A DNA stretch of 64,000 nucleotides from an uncultured Bryobacteraceae bacterium (GCA_937924525.1 CALDSU010000005.1:833748-897747); one strand, 5' to 3'; numbered from the stretch's first letter, positions 42,682 through 52,776 are shown. Numbers and translations are program-made. The notes: a model not told the origin generated them from the letters alone.

Positions 42682-43821
42682 ATGTCCGAATCCGCCCTCC
42701 GCCACCGCTTCCGCGAGCGCTACGGGTCCGTGCCCCGCGTATTTCAGGCCCCGGGCCGCGTCAACCTGATCGGAGAACACACCGACTACAACGAAGGCTT
42801 CGTGTTTCCCATGGCCATCGGCTTCACGACGCGCGTGGCGGCCGCGCCGCGCGCCGGCCGGCGGATTCAGGCCTTCTCGGAGAATTTCCAGACGGCGCAC
42901 ACGTGCGACCTGGACGCTCCAGGCCCGCCGCAAGGCTCCTGGGGCGACTACCTAACGGGAGTCGCGGTCCTGCTCCAGCGCGGCGGCGCCAACCTGTGCG
43001 GCGCGGACCTGCTGATTGAGAGCGATGTGCCGATCGGCGCCGGGCTGAGTTCGTCGGCCGCGCTGGAGGTTGCGCTGGCGCTGGCGCTGGCGGGCATGTC
43101 CGGCGCCCAAGTCGACCGGCTAAGCCTTGCCAGGCTTTGCCAGCAGGCCGAGCACGAGTTCGCGGGCGCGCGGTGCGGCTTGATGGATCAGTTTACGGCC
43201 TGCTTCGCGCGCGAGGGGCATGCTCTGTGCCTCGACTGCCGCACGTTGGAGTACGAAGCCGACCCCCTGCCCCCCGGCGTCGCGGTGGTGCTCTGCAATT
43301 CGATGGTCAAGCATGAGCTGGCGGCCGGAGAGTACAACCATCGCCGCCGCGACTGTGAGGCCGCCGCGGCCGAGTTGGGCGTCCGGGCCCTGCGCGACGT
43401 GACGCCCGCGCGCCTGGCGCAAGAAGACGGGAGGCTTGCGCCGCGCCTCCTCCGGCGCGCGCGCCACGTGGTTACCGAGAACCAGCGCGTCCAGCGGGCC
43501 GCGACCGCCCTCCGCCGCGGCGACGCCGCCGGATTCGGGGCGCTGATGTTCGCCTCGCACGAAAGCCTGCGCGCGGACTTCGAAGTGAGTTGCGCGGAAC
43601 TCGACACGCTGGTGGATCTCGCCCGCCGGGCGCCCGGCGTCCTCGGCGCGCGGATGACGGGCGGCGGTTTCGGCGGCTGTACCGTCAACCTAGTGGAAGC
43701 CGGCCGAGCGTCGGCCTTTGCGGAATTCATGCGCGCCGGCTACCTTCGCGCCACCGGCATCGAGCCTGCGATCTATCTCTGCCAAGCCGCGGCGGGCGCG
43801 GGGGAGGTCGGCGGCGCGTGA
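42682..43821 (+). CDS. galK: Galactokinase
   Basis: A 379-residue GHMP kinase that phosphorylates galactose at C1, the first committed step of the Leloir pathway. The galactokinase signature [13 protein letters not shown] is at residues 25-37. The ATP-binding motif [15 protein letters not shown] is at about 114-128, and the third GHMP motif reads [14 protein letters not shown] near 330-343. ATG 42682 is used since the conserved region begins 20 codons later; the frame is open far upstream through the mreB complement. The stop overlaps the galT GTG start (GTGA), so both enzymes are made from one message. No galE or galM is next to them. Confidence 0.95.
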   Translation: MSESALRHRFRERYGSVPRVFQAPGRVNLIGEHTDYNEGFVFPMAIGFTTRVAAAPRAGRRIQAFSENFQTAHTCDLDAPGPPQGSWGDYLTGVAVLLQRGGANLCGADLLIESDVPIGAGLSSSAALEVALALALAGMSGAQVDRLSLARLCQQAEHEFAGARCGLMDQFTACFAREGHALCLDCRTLEYEADPLPPGVAVVLCNSMVKHELAAGEYNHRRRDCEAAAAELGVRALRDVTPARLAQEDGRLAPRLLRRARHVVTENQRVQRAATALRRGDAAGFGALMFASHESLRADFEVSCAELDTLVDLARRAPGVLGARMTGGGFGGCTVNLVEAGRASAFAEFMRAGYLRATGIEPAIYLCQAAAGAGEVGGA

Positions 43822-44852
43822 CCCTGCCCGAGGCGCTGCGCGCCCATCCCCACCGCCGGCTGAATCCGCTCACCCGCGAATGGGTGCTGGTTTCGCCTCA
43901 TCGCACCCTTCGCCCGTGGCAGGGCCAGACGGATAGTCCTGCCATCCCCGCGCGTGAGCCCTACGATCCGGCTTGCTATTTGTGTCCCGGCAACGCCCGC
44001 GCGGGTGGCCAGCGCAATCCCGCGTACACCTCGACATTTGTCTTCGACAACGATTTCCCCGCCCTCTATCCGGACGCGCCGCCGGCGGAAGTTAGCGAGG
44101 GCGGCCTGCTGGCCGCCCGCGCGGAACGGGGCGTCTGCCGCGTCGTGTGCTTCTCTCCCGACCATTCCCTGACGCTGTCCCGCATGTCTGACGAGGCCAT
44201 CGGCCGCGTAGTGGACACCTGGGCCGCCCAGTTCGCGGAACTAGCCGCGCTCCCCGGCATCGGCGCGGTGCAGATCTTCGAGAACCGCGGCGCAATGATG
44301 GGCGCCAGCAATCCTCACCCTCACGGCCAGATCTGGGCCACCGAGACCGTGCCCGGAGAGCTTGCCAAGGAAGTGGATGGGCAGCGCGGCTACTTCGAGG
44401 CCCGCGGGCATTGCCTGCTGTGCGATTACGCCGCGCTGGAACTGGAACGCGCCGAGCGCCTGGTCTGCCGGAACGCTCACTTTGCCGCAGTGGTGCCGTT
44501 TTGGGCGGTCTGGCCTTTCGAACTGCTGGTGCTGCCGCTGCGGCACACGGCGGGGCTCGACGAGCTTGCCGCTCCGGAACGGGCGGCCCTGGCCGCGCTG
44601 CTGGGCCGCATCACGCGCGGCTACGACCGCCTGTTCGAAGCGCCATTCCCTTACACCATGGGCTTCCACCAGCGGCCCGCCGGCGGCGCCGTCCACCCGT
44701 ACGTTCACCTGCACGCGCACTTTTACCCCCCGCTGCTCCGCTCCTCGGCCGTGCGCAAATTCATGGTGGGCTTCGAACTGCTGGGCAACCCGCAGCGGGA
44801 CATCACCCCGGAAGCCGCCGCCGCGCGGCTGCGCGAGGCCTTGGCGAGGTGA
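43818..44852 (+). CDS. galT: Galactose-1-phosphate uridylyltransferase
   Basis: A 344-residue HIT-superfamily enzyme that exchanges UMP between UDP-glucose and galactose-1-phosphate. GTG 43818 overlaps the galK stop, which fixes the start. The nucleophile motif is [10 protein letters not shown] (HPH) at about 158-167. Zn-type cysteines are seen in CYLCPGN at about 52-58 and in GHCLLCDYA at about 197. The second domain has [17 protein letters not shown] and, near the end, [12 protein letters not shown]. With galK it gives galactose entry into UDP-sugar metabolism, either for catabolism or for surface glycans. It converges with the TonB receptor gene 20 bases downstream. Confidence 0.95.
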   Translation: MTLPEALRAHPHRRLNPLTREWVLVSPHRTLRPWQGQTDSPAIPAREPYDPACYLCPGNARAGGQRNPAYTSTFVFDNDFPALYPDAPPAEVSEGGLLAARAERGVCRVVCFSPDHSLTLSRMSDEAIGRVVDTWAAQFAELAALPGIGAVQIFENRGAMMGASNPHPHGQIWATETVPGELAKEVDGQRGYFEARGHCLLCDYAALELERAERLVCRNAHFAAVVPFWAVWPFELLVLPLRHTAGLDELAAPERAALAALLGRITRGYDRLFEAPFPYTMGFHQRPAGGAVHPYVHLHAHFYPPLLRSSAVRKFMVGFELLGNPQRDITPEAAAARLREALAR

Positions 44853-44872
44853 GCGGGCCGGCGCCGCCCCCG

Positions 44873-47800
44873 TCAGAATCGCCAGCGCAAGCCCGCCTGG
44901 ACCGTGCGCGCCCCGCCGGGCTGAAACATCGGCGCCAGCCCGCTGCCGGGACTCCCCGTGCCCAGCATCAGGTTCAGCATCGAAGCCGCTTCGCCGAAGA
45001 GCGGATTGGCCAAATACCGCACCGGGTCGGCCAGGTTCGGCCGGTTCAGCGCATTGTAGGCATCCAGCCGAAACTGAACCGCGCGCCTTTCCCGCGAGAA
45101 CAAGTCTTTGCGCAGCGCCAGATCCACCTGGAGCAGCCCGAAGCCGGTCAGAACGTTGCGGCCCAGGCTGCCTTGGCTGCCCGGCGCGCTGCGCGCGAAC
45201 GCGGCGCGGTTCAGCTTCCGCCCCCCAGGCGCGGTGGCGTCCGCCAGCCACACGGGCTCAGCCGCCACCCGATCCGCCCGAAACACGTTGGCAAACTGCA
45301 AACCCATCGGCTGTTCGGCGTCGAGCACGTCCAGCGGAAATCCGGTCCGGGCGCGCACCACGCTGTCCACGCTCCACCCCGCCCACCAGCCGCGCGCGCC
45401 AGGACGGAACGCATAAGTCAACGCGGCGGTGGCCATGTGGCGTACGTCGAAATCCGAGGAGCCGCGATCCTGACGCGGTAAAAAACCGGGTCCGGCCCAG
45501 TGCAGCAGCGCATCCGTGGAACTGTTATCGATCGAGTGCCCCCAGGCGTACGAAACCAGCGCCTGCCAGCCTCCCGACAGCTTCCGCCGGTACTGGGCCT
45601 GGAAGGCGTGGTAGTCCGCGGCGCCGTGATTGGTCGCTACGGCCAGCCGCAGGGTGGTGCTGCTGCCCAGGCCGCCCATCTCGCGCCGCACCAGTTGGCG
45701 GCCCGCGGAGCCGACATACGATACCGACAGCACATCGGCAGGCGTCACCGCGTGTTCGGCGCCGGCGTTCCACTGGCCTACGGCCGGCAGCCGGAACGCG
45801 GGAGGGAAACCGAAACTCAGCAGCCCGGAAAACGGCGCGAAGCGCCCGCTGCCGAATTGCTGGACGTTCAGCGGCCCGGCATTCACGGCGTCGGTGGCCA
45901 CGCCCGGACTGGAGTCGAAGAACAACCCGCCGCCGACACGCAGCACCGTGCGCCCTTGTGCTCCCCACCGGTACGCCACCCCCGCGCGCGGTCCCACGCG
46001 CGAGAACGCCAGGGGCCACGAGACTTCGTCCACGGAGACGATCCGACCGCGTGCCGGGTCCAGGACAAAGCCGGGTTGCCGGGTGACCGTCGCCGGTCCG
46101 AAGTCCCAGCGGAGGCCGTAGCTGACCGTCAGGCGGCCGAGCGGCTGCCACGTGTCGTGCGCGAAAAGCGCCGCTTGCTGGAACGAGACGCGGCCCTGGC
46201 GCCGTTCCGAGTACGAGGTCCAAAGGTTCTGGCTGGAGATAAGATCGTCCAGGCTCTCCGCCATGACGCCGAAGGCGCCGGCGCGGTCGTCAAAGCGGGG
46301 CGTCAGGCGAAGGTAATCCGCCCCCAGCCGCAACTGGTGGCGGCCCAGGCCGAGCGCCGCCCCCTGAGACGCGTACCACTGACCCTGCGCACGCACTCCC
46401 TCCTGCCCGGAAGAGATCTGCCCGACTCCCGCAATCGACACCCGGATCAGGTGATCGCACGCCTGGGGATCGCGCCGCTCCACGAGCGTCAGACCCGCCG
46501 GGTCGCACGCAGGGCGAACAGGTCCGCGGTCTGCGCGCCAGAGCGACGCGGCGCGCACGTCGGCATGGTTTACGCGCGTGTCCATCGTCAGCCGGGAACC
46601 AGACTGCCAATGCATCCCCGCCGTCACGCTGGCCGAGCGCAGGTCGAGCCGGTTGATCTGCGCGCTGCCGAATTCGCTCGCCGAGGGCGTGCCGTGATAG
46701 CGGCCAAACACAGAAACAGACTTGGTCAGGGCATGATCGAGGCGCAGGCTGGCGGAATCCAGTCCGGAGGGCTGCAAATTCCGGCCCGTCCATTCGGCCA
46801 GTTGGGCGTTCAGTGGCTCTCCGTTGGGGAGGGGGAAGAACTCCACCAGCGGCCGCACCCAGTCTCCGATCTGTTCCCGCAGCGCCGCGGACGGCACCGG
46901 CGCCCGCCAGGCGGAGGGCTGGCGCATCCGCACCCCCTCGTAGGCCGCAAAGAAGAAGGTCCGGTTGCGCAACAGCGGACCGCCGGCGGTCCCCCCGAAA
47001 TTGTGCAGGCGCAGCGGCGCCCGCCGGGCGCCGTGCCGGTTGGCGAACCAGTCGTTGGCGGCCAGGGACTCATGCCGCCAGTCCTGAAACAGCGAGCCGT
47101 GGAATTCGTTGGTTCCGGAGCGGCTTTGGACGGCAACCTGCGCGCCGGTCCGCCGGCCGAAGTCGAAAGCCGCCACCGAGGTTTCCATCCGCACTTCGTC
47201 CGTGGCATCGAGGGGAGCAAGGCTGTGCAAGCTGCCGAACGCCGTCACCCCCGGAAGCGCGCCGCCGGTGATCTGCGCCGGCAAGCCGCCGGCGCTCACC
47301 CCGCTGTTCATGTGGACGCCGTCCACCGTGAAGGAGTGGGCATTCGGACGCTGCCCGTTCACCGTAAACTGCCCGGCTTCGCCCCGGGTGGCCGGCGTGA
47401 GCACGGATCCGGACGCCAGCTCCAACAGGTTCGACAGAGACCGGCCGTTCACCGGCAAGCGCTCCAAAGCGTCGCGCCCGATCCGCGTTTCCAGAGCCGG
47501 CGTCTCGCCGCGCAGCAGGGGCGGCGTCCCTTCCACCGTAATCGATTCCTGCATGCTGCCGACGGGCAACGTGAAGTCGATCTGGTCGGCGTGCGGACCG
47601 GCCAGCCGCACGCCGAACCGAATCAGGGTGCGGAAGCCCTCCTTGCGAACCGTCACCTTGTACGCCCCGGGGTGGAGCGGCCATAACAGATAGCTGCCGT
47701 CGGCCTGGGATTGCGTCAGCCGCCGGAAACCGGTGTCTTCATGGACGACGGCGACGACGGCTCCCGCGATGGCCGCCCCCGAAGGATCGAGCACATTGCC

Positions 47801-47881
47801 GCGCAACCCGGCCGCAGCCTGCGCCGGCGCGGCGGTCAACCAGACCACTCCCGCCAGGCATGCCATGCGGCGGCCGGTCAT
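44873..47881 (-). CDS. TonB-dependent receptor with N-terminal carboxypeptidase-regulatory-like domain (Oar-like)
   Basis: A 1002-residue outer-membrane protein. Signal peptide residues 1-22 (ACLAGVVWLTAAPAQA). A CarboxypepD_reg-like beta domain covers about 24-110 (LRGNVLDPSGAAIAGAVVAV, GSYLLWPLHPGAYKVTVRKEGF). A plug domain follows (ITVEGTPPLLRGETPALETRIGRDALERLPVNGRSLS, split here for length as a description) with NGQRPNAHSFTVDGVHMNSG. The rest is a 22-strand-type barrel ending in an aromatic residue (VQAGLRWRF). Acidobacteria carry many such receptors for oligosaccharides, peptides or chelates. It is the last gene of the sigma/anti-sigma/receptor cassette, overlapping the anti-sigma stop by four bases, so its synthesis is probably controlled by that sigma factor. 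Confidence 0.92.
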   Translation of the reverse strand: MTGRRMACLAGVVWLTAAPAQAAAGLRGNVLDPSGAAIAGAVVAVVHEDTGFRRLTQSQADGSYLLWPLHPGAYKVTVRKEGFRTLIRFGVRLAGPHADQIDFTLPVGSMQESITVEGTPPLLRGETPALETRIGRDALERLPVNGRSLSNLLELASGSVLTPATRGEAGQFTVNGQRPNAHSFTVDGVHMNSGVSAGGLPAQITGGALPGVTAFGSLHSLAPLDATDEVRMETSVAAFDFGRRTGAQVAVQSRSGTNEFHGSLFQDWRHESLAANDWFANRHGARRAPLRLHNFGGTAGGPLLRNRTFFFAAYEGVRMRQPSAWRAPVPSAALREQIGDWVRPLVEFFPLPNGEPLNAQLAEWTGRNLQPSGLDSASLRLDHALTKSVSVFGRYHGTPSASEFGSAQINRLDLRSASVTAGMHWQSGSRLTMDTRVNHADVRAASLWRADRGPVRPACDPAGLTLVERRDPQACDHLIRVSIAGVGQISSGQEGVRAQGQWYASQGAALGLGRHQLRLGADYLRLTPRFDDRAGAFGVMAESLDDLISSQNLWTSYSERRQGRVSFQQAALFAHDTWQPLGRLTVSYGLRWDFGPATVTRQPGFVLDPARGRIVSVDEVSWPLAFSRVGPRAGVAYRWGAQGRTVLRVGGGLFFDSSPGVATDAVNAGPLNVQQFGSGRFAPFSGLLSFGFPPAFRLPAVGQWNAGAEHAVTPADVLSVSYVGSAGRQLVRREMGGLGSSTTLRLAVATNHGAADYHAFQAQYRRKLSGGWQALVSYAWGHSIDNSSTDALLHWAGPGFLPRQDRGSSDFDVRHMATAALTYAFRPGARGWWAGWSVDSVVRARTGFPLDVLDAEQPMGLQFANVFRADRVAAEPVWLADATAPGGRKLNRAAFARSAPGSQGSLGRNVLTGFGLLQVDLALRKDLFSRERRAVQFRLDAYNALNRPNLADPVRYLANPLFGEAASMLNLMLGTGSPGSGLAPMFQPGGARTVQAGLRWRF

Positions 47882-49563
47882 GGCGCCACAAGGGATGGAT
47901 AACCGGCCGCGCCGGCGCGTAACGTTTCCAGACCTTCAGACAGGGACGAGGGGAGCAGTTCGGGGGAGATTTCCGACGGCGCGCCGCCCAGCAGCGCGGC
48001 CAGCTCCTGTTCGACGCGGCGAGCCCGTCCGAACAATTCGCGGGTCGCGGACTGCCAAGCGCCGGGGAGCGGGGGCGCCGCCGCCTCCGCGTGCGGCACG
48101 CCCAGCGCCGCCAGAGCGGGACGCATCGTGCGCAGAATTTCCTCCACCCGCCAGTGTAACGCGGCCGCGTGATCCCGAAGCAGCTCTCGCAACAGGCGGC
48201 GCTCCGGTGCTCCCAGTTGCTCCTCCACGGCGGGCGGGAATCGGTCGGCCAGCCGCCGGAGGGCGAAAGCCCGGGCCATCATCTGCTCGCTCTGTTCCAG
48301 CGCCGCCGCGGCGAGTTGCTCGACTTGGGCCCGCCCGCCGGCTTGAACTTCCAGGCGCGCGGACCAGTCGCCGGACTGCCGCATCGCGCGGCTGGAGGCC
48401 GGACGTTCCTCCCGCACGGCTTCGGCGTTGTCGACGCCGAACTGCAACACCGTCTTCGGCAGGCTCCGCAACGCCGCTTCGATTTGCCGCTGCCGCTCCG
48501 GTTCCACACCCAGCCCGCTCACCACGATGTGAGAGCCCGAACGGCTGACCTCCACGGGTTCTCCCAAATCCGCGCCCAGCCGGTGCAAGGCCGCCAGCAC
48601 CTGCAACTCCTCGGCGGGAGTCGCCAGGGGGGCGTCCGGAAGACGCCCCCCTACCTCCGCCGGCGAGGCGGAAGGGGACGCGGCAGAGCCCGTGCGTGCC
48701 GCGTCTGCCCGGACGTCGGTTGCGGGAGCCGGTTCGCCGGGAATGTCGGAGAGTTCAACCCACTCGTCGTTGTGGAATCGCAGCGTGGCCTGGAGCGGGT
48801 AAAAGTCGGCCATGCGGAGTTCCAGCGTCGCCTGCCGGATCGCATTGGCGTGCGTCGTGGTCAGAATGCGGTAACGGTTGCGCGCCGGCGAGCCCTGTTC
48901 CTCGATGCGCGCGACCCGGTCCTGCTTCTCCGGCAGGCGCGCCCGCCATTCGAGAAAGGCGCGCGCGCTCAGCGGGTCGGAAAAATCGTAGCGCGCCTGC
49001 GCGAACAGTTGGCCCACGGCGGCCAGATCGTCTCGCGCGTCCGCCCGCATCATGGGCACGGTCCGGGTCACCCGCCGGCTGCGCGTGCGGATCTCCAGCC
49101 TCCGGGGAGCGCTGGGCCGCCCGTCCGCGGCGGCTGCGGCCTGCTGCAAGAGCGACGACGCTTCCACCGCCGGAGTCGAGCGGAACCGCTCCATCAGCCC
49201 GAAGGCCAGCACCAGCGCGGCGGCCGCCGGGACCAAAGGTTTCCACCCCGGCATCCACCGCCGGACCGTCTCCACCAGCCCAGCAAGCTGGGAATGCACG
49301 GCCAGTTCCCGATCTGCTTCCTCAAACCGGCGGGACAAGTCCGCCCACGGCCGCGGCGGAGGGGGCAAGTGGGGCTCCAGCACCTGCTTGCGGTACCGGA
49401 CGCACTCGCCGATCGTCTTCTCGATGGCTTCCAACTCCGCCCGGCACTGCCAGCACGAAGCCAGGTGCGCCCGCACGCGCGCGGATTCCCGCGCGCTCCA
49501 CTCGCCATCGGCCAGCCGCCACAACTCGTCCTCGTCCGCGTGCCGCGTCTTCCATTCACGCAT
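47878..49563 (-). CDS. Anti-sigma factor with zinc-finger domain, one membrane helix and large periplasmic domain
   Basis: A 561-residue membrane regulator. The N-terminal cytoplasmic part carries a ZAS/zf-HC2 motif, His33-x3-Cys37-x2-Cys40 (RAHLASCWQC), which typically clamps an ECF sigma factor. One membrane helix lies at about 108-124 (KPLVPAAAALVLAFGL). The remaining 430 residues would be periplasmic, with beta-rich segments (RYRILTTTHANAIRQATLEL) and a long helical C-terminus rich in Ala/Glu/Arg; I do not recognise this domain. Its size is far above the usual 200-300 residues. The gene overlaps both neighbours (eight bases with the sigma factor, four with the receptor), so stoichiometry is set by translational coupling. 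It may sense the state of the receptor or its ligand. Confidence 0.82.
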   Translation of the reverse strand: MREWKTRHADEDELWRLADGEWSARESARVRAHLASCWQCRAELEAIEKTIGECVRYRKQVLEPHLPPPPRPWADLSRRFEEADRELAVHSQLAGLVETVRRWMPGWKPLVPAAAALVLAFGLMERFRSTPAVEASSLLQQAAAAADGRPSAPRRLEIRTRSRRVTRTVPMMRADARDDLAAVGQLFAQARYDFSDPLSARAFLEWRARLPEKQDRVARIEEQGSPARNRYRILTTTHANAIRQATLELRMADFYPLQATLRFHNDEWVELSDIPGEPAPATDVRADAARTGSAASPSASPAEVGGRLPDAPLATPAEELQVLAALHRLGADLGEPVEVSRSGSHIVVSGLGVEPERQRQIEAALRSLPKTVLQFGVDNAEAVREERPASSRAMRQSGDWSARLEVQAGGRAQVEQLAAAALEQSEQMMARAFALRRLADRFPPAVEEQLGAPERRLLRELLRDHAAALHWRVEEILRTMRPALAALGVPHAEAAAPPLPGAWQSATRELFGRARRVEQELAALLGGAPSEISPELLPSSLSEGLETLRAGAAGYPSLVAP

Positions 49564-50110
49564 GGCTCGCCTTCCTCAACCGCGCGATCGCCCGCCGCAG
49601 AAACTCCCCGGCTGTCGATGCGCTGATGCCCAGCGCCGCCCCGATCTCCGGATACCGCAGCCCCTCCAGCCGGAGAAACAGGCAGCGCTTCTGCTGCGGC
49701 GACAAGGCTTCCACCGCGCGATGAAACCGCCGCATCCTTTCCTGATCGATCAGGCCTTCTTCGGGATCCAACTCCTTGCCCGCCAGGCGCCCCTCCAGGT
49801 CTGGGTCGAACGGGGGGTGCGCATCCTGTTTGGCCCGCGTTTTCAATCCCAAGTTATGCGCCACGCGAAAAATCCAACCCCGGGGACGCTCGATTTTTTC
49901 GCCTTTCCGCAGCGTGACATAGAGCCGCAGGAATACCTCCTGGGCCGCCTCCTGAGCCTGCGGAGGATGCAGCCCCAACGTGAGCAGGTACCTGTAGACG
50001 TCCTCGCGAGTTTCCTCGTACAACCGCGCCACCTGATCCTGTAGACTCACCTGCACCCGCTGGGCGCGGCGGATCTCGCCTAGGTCCCTGGGAAGAGATT
50101 CCGCCGCCAT
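49556..50110 (-). CDS. ECF-type RNA polymerase sigma factor
   Basis: A 184-residue sigma-70 family factor from ATG 50110; a GTG at 50119 in frame, with GGAAAG better placed, is equally possible. Region 2 reads YEETREDVYRYLLTLGL..AQEAAQEVFLRLYVTL and GWIFRVAHNLGLKTRAK. Region 4 reads LSPQQKRCLFLRLEGLRYPEIGAALGISASTAGEFLRRAIARLRK, with the helix-turn-helix at EIGAALGISASTAGEFL. Regions 1 and 3 are missing, as in ECF factors. It is the first gene of the cassette with the zinc-finger anti-sigma factor and TonB receptor, so it probably autoregulates the operon. The target promoter motif is not evident. Confidence 0.92.
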   Translation of the reverse strand: MAAESLPRDLGEIRRAQRVQVSLQDQVARLYEETREDVYRYLLTLGLHPPQAQEAAQEVFLRLYVTLRKGEKIERPRGWIFRVAHNLGLKTRAKQDAHPPFDPDLEGRLAGKELDPEEGLIDQERMRRFHRAVEALSPQQKRCLFLRLEGLRYPEIGAALGISASTAGEFLRRAIARLRKASHA

Positions 50111-50317
50111 TGCCCGCACCGATTCTTTCCGTTGGCGCGCGCCCCGGCGGCCACGCGGCCCCTAGCCCGCCGCCCCCGCACCCCTGGCGCCACAAAGCGT
50201 CATCGTACAGCAATCTTCGAACCAAAGACCCGCGGGAGGCCAAATCGCCGACAGCGGCAGGTAAAATATGCGCCACCCCTGTAGCCAAAAACGGCGCCGC
50301 CGGGTCTTTGAGGCAAA

Positions 50318-51349
50318 ATGCCCGCCCCGGTTTGCGTCTCCATTGTGACCTACAACAGCCGCGCGGTGATTGGCAGGTGTCTCCAGTCGGTTTTGGAGCA
50401 GCGCGGCGTTTCGCTCGAGGTGGTCGTCGTGGACAACGCCTCCACGGATGGCACGCGGGAAGCGCTCGCCGCTTTTCGCCCGTGGGTGCGAGTGATCGCC
50501 AACCCGCGGAACGAAGGATTCGCCGCCGCGCAGAATCAAGCCATCGCGCTGGGTTGGGGCCGGTGGGTGCTCACCTTGAACCCGGACGTGCTGCTGAAGC
50601 CCGATTTTGTCGCGCAATTGCTGGAAGCGGGGGAGAGCGACAACCGCGTGGGCGCGGTCTGCGGAAAACTCCTCGCCATCGGGCCCGGCTTCGTTCCCCT
50701 TCCCCAACCCTGTCTGGATTCGGCGGGCATGTACTTCACTCCCGCCCTCCGCCATTTCGACCGTGGCTGGCATCAGCCCGACGACGGGCGCTTCGACCGC
50801 ATGGAATACGTCTTCGGCGCCAGCGCCGCCGCCGCCCTCTATCGCCGCGCCATGATTGAGGACATTTCGCTGGACGACGGCTTCCTCGATCCGGATTTCT
50901 TCACGTACCGCGAGGACGCGGATGTCGCCTGGAGGGCGCAACTGCTGGGCTGGCGCTGCTTATACCAACCCGCGGCCGTGGCGCACCATGTCCGGACCAT
51001 GGTTCCGGGCCGCCGTGCCTCGGTGCCCGCCGTCCTCAACATGCATTCGGTGAAGAACCGTTTCCTGATGCGCATCAAGAACATCACCGGCGGGGTCTAC
51101 CGGCGCTGCTGGCTGCCGGCCACCGTGCGCGACCTGGCCGTGCTCGGCGGTTGCCTGGTCTTCGAGCAGAGTTCGCTGCCGGCGTTCTGGCGCCTGGCGG
51201 CCGCCTTGCCCCGGACGTTCAGGAAGCGCCGGCAGATCATGTCCCGCCGCCGGGTGTCCGACGAGGACCTGGCGCGCTGGTTTCAGCGGGGGCCGGTAGC
51301 GGAACCCGCGCCGCACCTGCTTTATGCAAATGAAGCAGACGCACGTTGA
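50318..51349 (+). CDS. Family 2 glycosyltransferase (rhamnosyltransferase-like)
   Basis: A 343-residue cytosolic GT-A enzyme. The N-terminus VCVSIVTYNSRAVIGRCLQSVLEQ and VVVVDNASTDGTREAL bind the nucleotide sugar. NEGFAAAQNQAIALG is the typical family loop, and LTLNPDVLLKPDF replaces the DxD motif with NPDV, as in rhamnosyltransferase-type (WbbL-like) enzymes. EDADVAWRAQLLGWRCLYQP holds the catalytic base Asp/Glu (about 196-215). The C-terminal 80 residues are basic and amphipathic, possibly membrane-associated. Such enzymes build O-antigen, exopolysaccharide or mycolyl-like linkers. No polymerase or flippase genes are nearby. It converges on the oxidoreductase gene, 152 bases away. Confidence 0.9.
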   Translation: MPAPVCVSIVTYNSRAVIGRCLQSVLEQRGVSLEVVVVDNASTDGTREALAAFRPWVRVIANPRNEGFAAAQNQAIALGWGRWVLTLNPDVLLKPDFVAQLLEAGESDNRVGAVCGKLLAIGPGFVPLPQPCLDSAGMYFTPALRHFDRGWHQPDDGRFDRMEYVFGASAAAALYRRAMIEDISLDDGFLDPDFFTYREDADVAWRAQLLGWRCLYQPAAVAHHVRTMVPGRRASVPAVLNMHSVKNRFLMRIKNITGGVYRRCWLPATVRDLAVLGGCLVFEQSSLPAFWRLAAALPRTFRKRRQIMSRRRVSDEDLARWFQRGPVAEPAPHLLYANEADAR

Positions 51350-51501
51350 GTTTCCGCAGGAAGAAAAAGGGTGCGCGCCAGCCTCTTGCAGTCCCCGTTG
51401 TCCAAATTCTGCCGGCGCCGGCCCGCCTCGTCAGCTCATACGCCCCGCCAGCCTCACCGCTGTGCGCTGATCCGCTCGCCGGCAAGGGCCGCTTCGTGCG
51501 C

Positions 51502-52776
51502 TCAAAGCAGCTTGGTCTCTCCCGGCACGTAAACCGGATAAGTGCCGTCCGGACCTGGTTTCACAGGCGGTTCCATGTCGGCGTGGCAGTCTTCCGCTTT
51601 CGGCGGATAGTAGAATCGCGAGGAATTGATCTCCTCCCAGGTCACCTGCTTGCCGGTGTAGCAACTGAACTGGCCCATCAGGGTGATGAGCGTGCTGCGG
51701 ACCATGTAGCTGCCGTTATTCAGCGGCTTGCCGCCGCGGATGGCCCTGAACAGCGCCACGTGCTCCAGGTCGTACGCGCTGGCCTTCGACTGCGACCCGG
51801 GATGCTGCCAGTTGGTTTCCCCTTCAATGCGCAGCTTGAGCAGGTCGCACCGGCCCTTGGTGCCCATGATCAGGCTCGCATTCTCGTCGTAGCAATTGGG
51901 AATCGTGCGGCAATAGGCGTAGACGCGCACCCCGCCGGGGAAGTCGTACACCACCGCGTGATGGTCAAATACATTGCCGTAGATTTCCCCGCGCAGCGTG
52001 GAGCGGCCGCCCATGCCGTACGCCCGCAGCGGCGCCCGCTCTCCCAGCGCCCAACTGGAGCGATCCAAATTGTGAATCAGCGTCTGCGGGACATCGTCCC
52101 CGGAGAGCCAGTTGAAGTGGTACTGATTGCTGCCCTGGTACATCACTTCGCTCATCCCCGGCCGCCGCGGGTAGAGCACGTAGGGTGCGCGCAGCCACGT
52201 TTCCTGAATCGCTACGATGTCGCCGATCGCGCCGTCGTGGACGCGCTGCATGGTCTCGCGATACCCGGGGTGGTAGCGGCTTTGCAGTCCGGAGACCACG
52301 GACAAACGCTTGCGCGCGGCCAGTTCGCACGCCTCCGTCACCACCCGGACGCCCGCGGGATCGATGGCGTGAGGCTTCTCGACAAACACGTGCCGCCCCG
52401 CCTGGATGCCCGCCATCATGTGCAGCGGATGGAACTTGGCGGCGTTGGCGATGATGATCACGTCGGACGCTTCGATGACCTGACGGTAGGCGTCGAAGCC
52501 GGCGAAGCAGCGTTCGTCCGGCACGTCCATCTGCGCGGGATGTTTCAGGCGCAGGGCCGTGCGCTTTTCCTGGACCCGGTCGAGGAGCAGATCGCCCATC
52601 GCGCTAATCCGGACTCCCGGGTCGGCTTTCATCGCATTCACAGCCGCGGCTTCGCCGCGCCCGCCGCAGCCAATGACGCCCACCCGGATGACGTCGCTGC
52701 CGGCGACGTAGCCCGGCGCCGCCGCCGCGGCGGACACCCCCAGGAAAAGGCGCCGAGAAACCGTTTCCTTGTGCAT
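51502..52776 (-). CDS. Tat-exported Gfo/Idh/MocA oxidoreductase
   Basis: A 424-residue NAD(P)-dependent oxidoreductase. ATG 52776 has GAGGTGAG six bases before it. The leader MHKETVSRRLFLGVSAAAAA is of Tat type with twin Arg. The Rossmann motif VIRVGVIGCGGRGEAAAVNA follows at about 30. The active motif is VFVEKPHAIDPAGV near 121-134, with the conserved Lys of EKP, unlike the paralog at 16585-17793, whose EKP is lost. Downstream parts (QGSNQYHFNWLSGDDVPQTLIHNLDR) match the secondary domain of the GFO/IDH group common in Planctomycetes and Acidobacteria. It starts five bases after the ThuA gene and forms an operon with it; ThuA proteins and Gfo/Idh proteins are paired in trehalose/sucrose-type utilisation in rhizobia. 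Confidence 0.9.
   Translation of the reverse strand: MHKETVSRRLFLGVSAAAAAPGYVAGSDVIRVGVIGCGGRGEAAAVNAMKADPGVRISAMGDLLLDRVQEKRTALRLKHPAQMDVPDERCFAGFDAYRQVIEASDVIIIANAAKFHPLHMMAGIQAGRHVFVEKPHAIDPAGVRVVTEACELAARKRLSVVSGLQSRYHPGYRETMQRVHDGAIGDIVAIQETWLRAPYVLYPRRPGMSEVMYQGSNQYHFNWLSGDDVPQTLIHNLDRSSWALGERAPLRAYGMGGRSTLRGEIYGNVFDHHAVVYDFPGGVRVYAYCRTIPNCYDENASLIMGTKGRCDLLKLRIEGETNWQHPGSQSKASAYDLEHVALFRAIRGGKPLNNGSYMVRSTLITLMGQFSCYTGKQVTWEEINSSRFYYPPKAEDCHADMEPPVKPGPDGTYPVYVPGETKLL

Noticed and set aside
45500..47686. A 728-codon plus-strand frame opposite the TonB receptor
   Set aside because: Antisense shadow; no signal, no motif, Arg/Gln/Pro-rich.
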